Program-made: the position numbers and the translations under genes | In this document: piece after piece, positions 25,973-35,600 of the stretch | How the letters are laid out: each line of letters starts with the position of its first letter | Numbering within the stretch: the first letter of the stretch is position 1 | From: Paraniabella ginsengisoli | Lineage (GTDB): Bacteria > Bacteroidota > Bacteroidia > Chitinophagales > Chitinophagaceae | Length of the DNA stretch: 64,000 nucleotides | Assembly (NCBI RefSeq): GCF_022513635.1 | Contig: NZ_JAKWBL010000003.1 | Span: forward strand, 1-64,000 | Direction of reading: 5' to 3' | Notes under the pieces: model-generated | The model's input: the letters and a program-made list of their open reading frames with translations, nothing else | What the model was told of the DNA's origin: nothing | Database searches by the model: none

Positions 25973-28068
25973 GTGAAAAACGTAGAACAACATATAAAAC
26001 TTTCGGATACGAAACTAACCCCAGTTGAGAAGAAGTCGGCTATTAAAAAAATATTAATAGCAAATCGTGGAGAAATTGCATTGCGTATTCAACGCACAGC
26101 AAAAAAATGGAGATTGAAACTGTTGCTATTTATAATGAGGCTGATCGGCAAACAGCATTTGTAAAAAATGCTGATGAAGCCATTTTTTTGGACGGCGATG
26201 GACTAAACGAAACTTATCTAAATATTGAAAAAATAATTGCTGCTGCTAAAAAAACCGGAGCGGATGCCATTCATCCCGGTTATGGTTTTCTTTCTGAAAA
26301 TCCTCTGTTTGTTACCGCTTGCGAAAAAGCAAACATTATTTTTATTGGCCCCGGCGCATCAGCAATACAGGCGATGGGTAACAAAATTCAGGCAAGGGCA
26401 ACAGCTACAAAAGCCGGCGTGCCTGTAACACCGGGCATTACAGGCTCAGTAGAAGATTTGTTTAAAAACTATAAAGATGTAGGTTTTCCTATTCTTATTA
26501 AAGCTGCTGCTGGCGGCGGCGGAAAAGGCATGCGTGTTGTAAACAATGAAAGCGAATACCAAAGCGCATTGGAAGCTACAGCACGCGAAGCTAAAAGCTA
26601 TTTTGGAGATGAAACTGTTTATATAGAAAAATACATTGATAAGCCACGACATATTGAAGTACAGATACTGGGCGATCAACATGACAATGTGATTCACCTT
26701 TACGAAAGAGAATGTTCACTACAACGCAGACATCAGAAAATAATTGAAGAAGCACCTTCTCCAACTTTATCTGAAAATGTTCGTCGCCAAATTTGTGAAG
26801 CTGCCGTTGCGCTGGCTAAGTCAATTGGATATTATAGTGCAGGTACGATGGAGTTTTTGGTGGATGAATTGCAACAATTTTATTTTCTTGAAATGAATAC
26901 GCGCATTCAGGTTGAACATCCTGTTACCGAGCTAACAACCGGAATAGATATTGTGGAGCAGCAAATCAACATTGCGAATGGCAATCCTTTATCTATTCAA
27001 CAAAAAGATATCCGTCAAAATGGACATGCTATTGAATGTCGCATTTATGCAGAAGATCCCGGGCAGCATTTTTTACCATCGCCTGGATTGCTTAGCTATT
27101 ATGAAGAACCGCTGTTCGAGGCGTCTTCGCCTCAAACCAATATGTTGTCGCCTGTGGCGACTGGAAGAATAGACAGTATGCAATTACAAACGGGTGATGT
27201 CATATCGGGCGACTTTGACCCGATGATCAGTAAATTAATAGTTTGGAATAAGGATCGCGAAACTGCACGCCAGTCAATGCTTTCAGCGCTTGGGCAATAT
27301 CATATCAAAGGTATTAAAACCAATCTTGAATTTTTAATTGGCTTATTATCACATCCTGATTATATCAATAATAATATTTCAACAAAATATATAGATACCA
27401 ATCTTGAAGAAATTATACATTTCATTCAAACAAAAAAAAGGAAACGGATAACATGATTATATTGGCGGCTGTGCTTGCAAAAAGCTTGGAGCCGCATCGT
27501 GATCAAAAGAATAAAAATATTTGGCAAGCTATTGGTTATTGGCGTCATAGTAAAACATTAGAACTAATTGTAAACGATAAAATATTCCAAATCGAATTAT
27601 TAAAACACATTGATGGCAGCTGCATATTTTCGTTGACAGATAAAATGTATGAAGTAACACTGAAGCATAAGCGTGGGATTAACTATAGATTACAGCTTGA
27701 AGACACTTTTTATGATCATGCTATTTACGAATCAAAACCAGGTAACTACGAAATAACATTCAACGGATTTACACATGCTGCTGTGAGAACTGACATATCT
27801 TATGTTGATGCTGAAAAATTTTCCTCATCGGCCAATTTAAGTACAGGCTCAGGAAATATTTTTCTCCGATGCCAGGCAAGGTCATCAAACTTGCTGTACA
27901 AAATGGAGATCATGTAAAAAAGGAGACCTGCTATTGATTGTAGAAGCAATGAAAATGGAGAATAATATTTTAAGCCCTTCTGACGGAATAGTTGAAAAAA
28001 CTAATGTGCAGGAAGGTGATAAAACAAACACCGCTACTTGCCTGATAAAATTAGTGCCAGCTGAATAA
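25973..28068 (+). CDS. mccA: Methylcrotonyl-CoA carboxylase, biotin-carboxylase/biotin-carrier (alpha) subunit, frameshifted
   Basis: ATP-dependent carboxylation of its own biotin, then transfer by MccB. No ATG near; GTG at 25973 fits. KILIANRGEIALRI marks the biotin-carboxylase N-domain; after a lost A near 26103 come AIHPGYGFLSENP, AAAGGGGKGMRVV (ATP grasp), YIEKYIDKPRHIEVQI, FLEMNTRIQVEHPVTE. Three more losses (near 27437, 27862 and 27917) precede the C-terminal biotin-carrier domain with VEAMKMENNI (biotinyl Lys). About 700 residues. Within the B-C loop (27118-27161) an extra 15-20 residues (FEASSPQTNMLSPVATG) are encoded by two small palindromes. Confidence 0.92.
27118..27161 (+). repeat. 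Two short palindromes inserted in frame in mccA
   Basis: GAGGCG-N4-CGCCTC (27118-27133) and GTCGCC-TGT-GGCGAC (27147-27161). They encode residues that have no counterpart in standard biotin carboxylases between YYEEPLF and RIDSMQLQTGD. Confidence 0.6.
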
Positions 28069-28109
28069 CTAACAATTTTTGAAAACCAAAAACGATTAAC
28101 AGGAAACTT

Positions 28110-29255
28110 ATGAATTTTGATATAGCTCAGGAACATCAGCAAATACGCGATATAGTGCGTGATTTTGCAGAGAAAAAGATAAAGCCGGTAGCTCAGGAAC
28201 TGGATGAAAAAGAACAATTCTCGTATGACTTAACAAAACAAATGGGAGAACTCGGGTTGTTAGGCATTTACCTTCCGCAAAAATACGGAGGTGCCGGAAT
28301 GGATTATCTGGCGTACATTATAGCTGTTGAAGAAATAGCACGAGTGGATGGTTCGCAAGCGGCTACAGTAGCAGCACATAATTCTTTGGGCATTGGGCCC
28401 ATTTACAATTACGGAACAGAAGAACAGAAGCAAAAATATTTACCCAAACTCTGTACAGGAGAAGGTTTGTGGAGCTTTGGGCTAACCGAACCCGAAGCAG
28501 GCAGCGACTCACGTGCTTCAAAAACTTCAGCAACTTCGGACGGAAATGATTGGGTAATAAACGGCAATAAAATATTTATCACCAACGGATCGGTCGACAT
28601 CAATATCGGAACAACAGTACAAGCTGTAACCAGCGATCCAAGTGGCAAAAAAGAATTCACAACGATAATTGTGGAAAAAGGTACACCAGGTTTTACACAA
28701 CAAGCCATGCATGGCAAAATGATGTGGCGTGCAAGCGATACATCTCAGTTATTTTTTGACGATTGTCGTGTATCGAAAGAAAATACTTTAGGCAAAACCG
28801 GCCAGGGTTCAAAAATTATGCTGCAAACTTTAGACGCAGGTCGGCTAAGTATTGCAGCCATGGGATTGGGTTGTGCACAGGGCGCTTATGAATTGGCATT
28901 AACCTATTCTCAGGAACGTAAACAATTTGGAAAAAGTATTTCCAAATTTCAGGCTGTATCTTTTAGTTTGGCCGACATGGCCACCAAAATAGAACTGGCG
29001 CGAACATTTCTATATAAAGCCTGTTGGTTAAAAGATACAAAGAAGCCATTTTCAAAAGAAGCGGCAATGGCTAAATTGTACTGCTCTGAAATTGCTAAAG
29101 AGGTTGCTGATGCTGCTGTTCAAATACATGGCGGCTATGGATTGATGAAAGAATATAATGTAGAACGATTTTATCGTGATCAAAGGCTATTACAAATTGG
29201 AGAAGGCACATCGGAAATACAGAGAATTGTAATAGCAAAACATATTGGTTGTTGA
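28110..29255 (+). CDS. Acyl-CoA dehydrogenase (short-chain type)
   Basis: FAD enzyme that desaturates acyl-CoA. 381 residues, intact. FGLTEPEAGSDSRASKTSA is the first signature; the second region is QIHGGYGLMKEYNVERFYRD, then IGEGTSEIQR. The Glu in EGTSEIQ is the catalytic base of butyryl/short-chain enzymes. Isovaleryl-CoA dehydrogenases have Ala/Gly there (GAGTSEIRR) and use a Glu elsewhere. In this leucine operon an isovaleryl-CoA step is expected, so the enzyme may act on branched short acyl-CoA despite the butyryl-type motif. Electrons go to ETF. Confidence 0.92.
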   Translation: MNFDIAQEHQQIRDIVRDFAEKKIKPVAQELDEKEQFSYDLTKQMGELGLLGIYLPQKYGGAGMDYLAYIIAVEEIARVDGSQAATVAAHNSLGIGPIYNYGTEEQKQKYLPKLCTGEGLWSFGLTEPEAGSDSRASKTSATSDGNDWVINGNKIFITNGSVDINIGTTVQAVTSDPSGKKEFTTIIVEKGTPGFTQQAMHGKMMWRASDTSQLFFDDCRVSKENTLGKTGQGSKIMLQTLDAGRLSIAAMGLGCAQGAYELALTYSQERKQFGKSISKFQAVSFSLADMATKIELARTFLYKACWLKDTKKPFSKEAAMAKLYCSEIAKEVADAAVQIHGGYGLMKEYNVERFYRDQRLLQIGEGTSEIQRIVIAKHIGC

Positions 29256-29315
29256 AGAAGATCATGGATCATTGCTTTGCTTTATAAATTATTTTGATAC
29301 CATGAACTATTAACT

Positions 29316-30178
29316 ATGAACAATGAGCTAATTAAAATAACAGAAAGTCCGCGCGATGCACAGCAGGGATTGCCATTCACTATTCCTGTTGAACAGCGGG
29401 CTGCTTACATTAATGAAATAATGAAAGCCGGGTTTGATGTAATTGATTTTGGAAGTTTTGTTTCGCCTAAAGCAGTTCCACAAATGGCGGATAGTGAAAA
29501 AGTTTTGGAGTTGATTGATAAAACTCAATCTAACACAAAATTGCTTGCGATTGTTGGTAATACGCGCGGTACACAGGACGCGTGTTCTCTTGAAAAAATC
29601 GACATGATTGGATTTCCCTATTCGATCAGCAATACTTTTTAGAAAAAAACATTAATTCTTCAATTGAAAAAATTGATGCAACAGTCACAGAAATTGGAAA
29701 CATTTGTACAGACAACAAAAAAGAATTTCGTGTTTTTATCAGCATGGCTTTTGGCAATCCTTATGGAGATGCATGGAACGAAGCTATCTTACAAGATGCT
29801 GTTGAAAAGCTCGTGCACAAAGGTGTTAAGGTAATTACCTTATCTGATACAATCGGTTTAGCAACAGCTTCATCGATCAAAAATATATTTGAAAAATTAT
29901 TACCATTATATCCTGATATTGAATTAGGACTTCACATCCATACCGAAAAAAGAACTGGCGTGAGAAGATCAATGCCGCCTGGAAAGCTGGTTGCAGAAGT
30001 TATGACGGAGTGATGAATGGCATTGGTGGTTGTCCAATGACGGGTTTTGAACTGATGGGAAATCTGAATACACTAGATCTATTGGACTATTTTAAAGAAG
30101 AGAATATCAAGCATCATTTGGACGAAGAACTGATACAAAGTATTGCTTTAAAATACGGAACATTTAAAAATCAACTAA
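29316..30178 (+). CDS. mvaB: Hydroxymethylglutaryl-CoA lyase, frameshifted
   Basis: Cleaves HMG-CoA to acetyl-CoA and acetoacetate, last step of leucine degradation. Start at 29316: [39 protein letters not shown]; then a base loss near 29640, then [41 protein letters not shown]; two more indels around 29960-30005, then [19 protein letters not shown], with the catalytic Cys in GGCP. The last bases are in frame with scoA; one more base loss near 30165 would restore a TAA at 30176-30178 overlapping the scoA ATG. About 287 residues after repair. Confidence 0.88.
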
Positions 30179-30869
30179 TGCAAAAAGTAGTTTCTAATGC
30201 ACGCGAAGCAGTTGCTGATATTAAAAACGGAATGACCATTCTGCTGGGAGGTTTTGGTCTTTGCGGCATACCCGAAAACTGCATTAGTGCGATGGTAGAA
30301 AGTGGCGTTACGAATCTTACCTGCGTTAGCAATAACGCTGGCGTAGATGATTTTGGATTAGGGCTGCTGCTACAAAAAAACAGATCAAAAAAATGATTTC
30401 GTCTTATGTTGGAGAAAATGCAGAATTTGAAAGACAGTTGCTGGCTGGTGAATTGGAAGTAGAATTGATTCCGCAGGGAACTTTGGCTGAACGTTGTCGC
30501 GCAGGTGGGGCGGGCATTCCAGCGTTTTATGTTCCGGCCGGTGTTGGAACTGAAGTAGCCGAAGGAAAAGAAATTCGTGAGTTTAATGGCAAACCTCATT
30601 TGCTGGAGCACGCTATTATCGGCGATTTTGCGATTATCAAAGCATGGAAGGGTGATGAACATGGCAATCTGATTTATCGTGCTACGGCCAACAATTTCAA
30701 TCAACCAATGGCAATGGCCGGAAAAATCACCATTGCTGAAGTTGAGCAACTTGTTCCTGCAGGAACACTTGATCCAATGCAGATCCATACACCGGGTATT
30801 TTTATACAAAGAATTTTTGAAGGAAAGAATTATGAAAAAAGGATTGAGAAGCGGACGGAAAGAGAATGA
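30178..30869 (+). CDS. scoA: 3-oxoacid CoA-transferase subunit A, one frameshift
   Basis: With ScoB, moves CoA from succinyl-CoA (or acetyl-CoA) to acetoacetate. Start at ATG 30178, [20 protein letters not shown], then the subunit-A signature [14 protein letters not shown]. One A lost in the run near 30376 separates GLGLLLQ from [40 protein letters not shown] and PLAMNPMQ-like [18 protein letters not shown] follow. About 231 residues, normal. Overlaps the probable end of the HMG-CoA lyase gene (TAATG), suggesting translational coupling. Confidence 0.92.
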
Positions 30870-30883
30870 GCCAATTAGCCGAT

Positions 30884-30974
30884 GTGATAATGTGATAATT
30901 ATTTGTCCGTTTAACATCTAAAACTCATTATCATATTATCATATTATCATATTATCATATCATCACATTATCAC
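30884..30974. repeat. Tandem 8-bp repeats bounded by an inverted repeat
   Basis: 30927-30974 holds four ATTATCAT units, then ATCATCAC and ATTATCAC. The last 13 bp ATCACATTATCAC (30962-30974) are the exact reverse complement of GTGATAATGTGAT at 30884-30896. It sits between scoA and scoB. A related TCATCACATT cluster lies at 590-617. Spacing and unit length exclude a CRISPR array. Confidence 0.7.
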
Positions 30975-30983
30975 ATAAAAAAC

Positions 30984-31642
30984 ATGGCTTTAACCAAAGA
31001 ACAAATCGCACAACGCATTGCACAGGAATTACAGGATGGATATTATGTAAACCTTGGCATTGGCATTCCAACATTGATAGCCAACTATATTCCTGAAGGA
31101 ATGGAAGTGATTTTACAATCAGAAAATGGGATGCTAGGCATGGGTCCTTTTCCTGAAAAAGGCAATGCTGATGCAGATCTTATCAATGCGGGTAAACAAA
31201 CGGTTACGATACTTCCGGGTGGGGTTTTCTTTGATTCGGCAACCAGTTTTGCCATGATCCGCGGCGGCCATGTTGACCTAACGGTTTTAGGCGCATTTGA
31301 AGTAACAGATAAAGGTGATATAGCCAGCTGGAAAATTCCGGGTAAAATGGTAAAAGGAATGGGCGGTGCGATGGACTTAGTAGCATCCGCTAAAAACATC
31401 ATTGTAGCCATGCAACACACCAGTAAGGATGGACAATCGAAACTGCTAAAAGAATGTACTTTGCCGCTTACAGGTGTGGCTTGTGTAAAAAAGTAGTAAC
31501 TGATCTGGCAGTGTTAGACATTACAGAAGATGGCTTTGTATTGCTGGAACGTGCGCCTGGCGTGAGTGTGGAAGAAATTCAAAAAGCTACTGAAGGGAAA
31601 TTGATAATAAAAGAAAATGTGCCGGAAATGGAATTTAAATAG
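30984..31642 (+). CDS. scoB: 3-oxoacid CoA-transferase subunit B, one frameshift
   Basis: Partner of ScoA; carries the catalytic Glu, here in [13 protein letters not shown] (SENG is the subunit-B signature). [18 protein letters not shown] at the N-terminus and [20 protein letters not shown] in the middle are typical. One A lost near 31491 ends the frame after GVACVKK; the other frame continues [20 protein letters not shown] to the stop at 31642. About 219 residues after repair, normal. Last gene of the operon. Confidence 0.93.
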
Positions 31643-31659
31643 TAGCACACAGCTGAAAT

Positions 31660-31670
31660 GTGCGACGCAA
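31660..31670 (+). repeat. Dispersed intergenic repeat core, copy 4
   Basis: GTGCGACGCAA with flanks CACACAGCTGAAAT on the left and GATCGCTTAATAGTTGTTCT, then AAAGCTGGGC on the right; the reverse complement aligns with copies 2 and 3. Confidence 0.55.
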
Positions 31671-31710
31671 GATCGCTTAATAGTTGTTCTAAAGCTGGGC
31701 TAAAAAACCA

Positions 31711-32565
31711 CTATTTTCTTCTTTTCAGGTATAACACATTCGCAACTTTCCGTTCTCCGTCATGATCCCATTTTCTATTATCCGTTGGATAATTGACCAC
31801 GCCCTGCTCCTTCGCCCATAGTGTTGATGAGCCTCCACCATCGAAATTGATCGCGCTTACACAACCCAGCCAACGCATAATTTTTGTGAGTTCAAAAAGA
31901 CTCATGCCAGCAGAGTTCGCATTGCGTCCGTCCACAACCAGCATAATTACATGCCCCCTTTTTGTAACACCTACGCAGGTTCGAGGATGTCGGGTAACAC
32001 TAAAACTATTCGAGTCCAAAGTCTCATTTTGTCTATTGATAAGAAGCAAAGGTCCGTTTAGCATTACATCAGGCTCTTTAAGCCACTCAGGCCAGTTTAC
32101 CAAACCATCCCATTTTTTGATAGCAAGCTCACCATTGTTAATTACAACAGCAGCTTTTTGATGAGCGCCTAATTTTTCATTTTTACCGGTTCTGTTTTCA
32201 TTTATCACAACGCCGTCAACTTTAGTAAAATCAACCGCTCCACCATTTTTTACATCAAAAAAATTACCGTTAATAGTTGCAGTAGCTTTCTTTTCTTTGC
32301 TAAAATCACTGACCGTTCTCAGCTTCTGCGGCTCGGCAGCAATATCAAATTCATTTGCTCTACCCGGCTTAATCTTGATATAACTAATGTTTTCATTGGC
32401 CTCGAACAGGTTCTTATTATTGAAATGAAACCGGTACAACTTTACCTTTCGATCAATCTTCTGTACACTCCACCCGGCGTTTACAAAGCTTACCGAATCA
32501 TAATATTGCGCAGTAGCAATATATGTCCCAAACATTAACACAAGTAAGCCAATTATATGCTTCAT
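31711..32565 (-). CDS. Exported phosphodiester glycosidase (NAGPA-like) domain protein
   Basis: 284 residues with Sec signal peptide (KHIIGLLVLMFGTYIATAQ). NAGPA-domain words: KATATINGNFFDV, GVVINENRTG, RHPRTCVGVTKRGHVIMLVV, DGRNANSAGMSLFELTKIM and the strongly conserved NFDGGGSSTLW. Members cleave phosphodiester-linked sugars or act on cell-envelope glycopolymers; the bacterial substrates are mostly unknown. Convergent with scoB; divergent from the macroglobulin gene. Confidence 0.88.
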   Translation of the reverse strand: MKHIIGLLVLMFGTYIATAQYYDSVSFVNAGWSVQKIDRKVKLYRFHFNNKNLFEANENISYIKIKPGRANEFDIAAEPQKLRTVSDFSKEKKATATINGNFFDVKNGGAVDFTKVDGVVINENRTGKNEKLGAHQKAAVVINNGELAIKKWDGLVNWPEWLKEPDVMLNGPLLLINRQNETLDSNSFSVTRHPRTCVGVTKRGHVIMLVVDGRNANSAGMSLFELTKIMRWLGCVSAINFDGGGSSTLWAKEQGVVNYPTDNRKWDHDGERKVANVLYLKRRK

Positions 32566-32697
32566 TTATTCCTGATTAATTTTTAAAAAATACGATCTTT
32601 CTTTATGTAGTTTTACTAAGTTGCGCATCATAACACCATCGCCTTTAATCTGTCATCAGTAAAACTGACTAAAATAGAAATAAAAAAGTACAAAAAG

Positions 32698-35600
32698 ATG
32701 AAAATCCCCAATATATTAATTGTTTTTACACTCACTTTATTAATACTTGCGATGAATACAAACGCACAAGTAAAAAATTATGACGCGGATTGGAAACAGG
32801 TCGAAGAAAATATAGTTAAAGGCCTGCCTGCTTCCGCTCTTACTATTGTAAAAAAATATATGCAAAAGCTAAAGCTGAAAAGGAGGAAGCACAGATTGTA
32901 AAATCGCTAATCTACATGACGCAGCTACAAACTGAAAACCGTGACGAAAATCATATCGCCAGCATCACAGAAATTGAAAAAGAAATAGCAACAGCTAAAG
33001 AACCTGTTACATCATTGCTCAACAGCTATGTAGCTGGTTTGTATCAGCAATATTTTTCGATGAACAGATATAAATTTTATAACAGAACCAATACAGCCAG
33101 CTTTAATAAGGACGATATAGCCACCTGGACAGTAGATGATTTTCATAAAAAATAAGTACGCTGTATCTTGCCTCTCTTCAAAACGAACAATTATTACAGC
33201 ACACAAAACTCACAGCGTACGATGCACTGATCACAAAGGGAAATACACGCCAGCTACGCCCCACTTTGTACGATCTTTTAGCACACAGGGCTTTGCAGTA
33301 CTTTAAAAGTGATGAACGGGATATAAGCAGGCCAGCATATAGTTTTGAGATTAATGATAGCAAAGCATTCAGTCCGGCGGCAGAGTTTGCAAAAGCATCT
33401 TTCACAACGGATGATTCGTTATCACTTCAACACAAAGCATTACTGGTGTATCAAAAGCTGGCACAATTCCATTTAAGTGATGAAAAACCAGACGCTTTGA
33501 TTGATGTAGATTTAGAGAGGTTGCAATATGTTTATTCCAAATATCTTTCAGAAAACAAAGAACGGCTTTATTACGCAGCATTGCAACAAATTATATCGAA
33601 GTATGGAAATATTCCTGCTACTGCACAAGCCCAATATTTAATAGCAGGTATTCATCAACAAAAAGGTAATGAATACCAGGCTAACGGCGACACTACCAAC
33701 CGCTACGAATTAGTAAAAGCCAAAGAAATAACGGATAAAATATTAGAACAAAAAGAAGAAAGCGAAGGCAGGGCAAACGCTTATAATCTTCATCAGCAAT
33801 TAACTCAACCTTATTTTTCATTTCAATTAGAAAAGGTAAATATTCCAAAAGAACCATTTAGAATGTTGGTCAACTTTAAAAATATCACCAAACTTTATTT
33901 ACGTGTTGTACCTGCAACCGAAGCATTAAAGAAAGAAGCACGCAATAACCGCGGCAATAATAAATACTGGCAACAATTGGCTACAGCAAAACCTTTGAGA
34001 GAGTGGGAACAAGCATTGCCCAACAACACAGACTTGCAAAATCACAGCGTTGAAATAAAAATAGAAAGTTTACCCTCCGGAGCATATTTCATTTTGGCTT
34101 CAGCGAATAAAGAGTTTAGTTCTAATGATAATATTCTGGCAACACGCCTCACTTATATATCCAACATCAGCTTTGTAAATAACAAGGATGACTTTTTTGT
34201 GCTGGATAGAAATTCCGGGCAACCTCTGACAAATGCTAACATACAGGTGTGGAATAACACTTACGATTATAAAACATCTTCCTATAAAAAGACGAAATTA
34301 GAAAATTTTATATCTGATAAAAATGGTTATGCCCATATAAATTCAATCTCCCAAACTGCAAAAACAAGAGGGAACCGTTCTTTGCTTTTTGAAATACAAT
34401 ACAAAAAAGACAAATTATTCATTGACGAAGAAGAGTACAGCTATTATTATAATAGTTTTGATAATGATAAAACGTCAAGCACAATTGCTTTTCTTTTTAC
34501 AGACAGAAGCATTTACCGGCCTGGACAAACCGTCTATTTTAAAGGCATTGTTGTAACGAAACAAAATGATGGCAGAAAATCTGTTATTAAAGATGGCTAT
34601 AAAACTACTATCACATTATTAGATGCGAATCAGCAAAAAGTCGCAGATATAAAAATTGTATCAAATGAATATGGATCTTTCAATGGAAAGTTTGAGCTTC
34701 CGCAAAGTGGGCTTAATGGCATGTACACAATCAGTACCGCAGATAATATAGGCCGCTCCACTTTTCGTATGGAAGAATATAAGCGCCCAAAATTTTATGT
34801 AGATTTTGAAAAAATAAAAGACGCTTATAAAGTAAACGATGACGTAAAAATAACAGGCTTTGCCAAAGCTTATGCGGGTAATAATATTGACGGTGCTAAA
34901 GTAAAATACCGTGTTGTGCGCGCGGCTCGCTTTCCTTATCCCTGGCTGTATTGGAGGAGCTACCTGCCTCAATCTACGCCATTGGAAATTACTCATGGAG
35001 AGGCCGAAACCGACGCCGATGGAAAGTTTGACATAACGTTTAAAGCTATTCCTGACCTAAAGCTAAGCACCAAATTAGATCCTGTTTTTGACTATAAAAT
35101 TTATGCAGACGTTACAGATATTAACGGAGAAACCAGAAGCGCTGACAAAGTGGTTTCAGCGGGTTATAAATCTTTATTATTAAAAGTAAATATTGCCGGA
35201 AAATTACCTGTCGACAGTCTTTATAAAGTAAATATCAGAACAGAGAACATGTCTGGAGTTTTTCAAAAAGCCAACGTTCAGATAAAAATTATTCAACTAA
35301 AACCAGAGCAGCGCCTGCTTCGTACAAGATATTGGGAACGGCCGGATCAATTCATTTTTACAAAAGATCAATACGTGCAACATTTCCCTAATGATATTTA
35401 TGATAATGAGGATGATCCAAAAACCTGGCAGCATGGCCAAATGGTAGCCGAGCAAAATGGAACAACAGATTCAACAGGAGTTTTTTTGTTAGATAAAAAG
35501 CGTATTGAACCTGGTTATTATATGATCGAGATAAGCACAAAAGATAAAGAAGGCAATGATATTAAAGATGTACAATATGTAGAATTATTTGATGCAAAAG

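Noticed and set aside
30171..30917. Minus-strand 248-residue reading frame
   Set aside because: Antisense to scoA, whose family signatures are clear; composition is that of a shadow frame.
30927..30974. Possible CRISPR-like array
   Set aside because: Units are 8 bp with no spacers, and no cas genes are near.
23437..31642. Propionyl-CoA or geranyl-CoA carboxylase pathway
   Set aside because: The HMG-CoA lyase, methylglutaconyl-type hydratase and acetoacetate CoA-transferase in the same operon point to leucine/isovalerate degradation.
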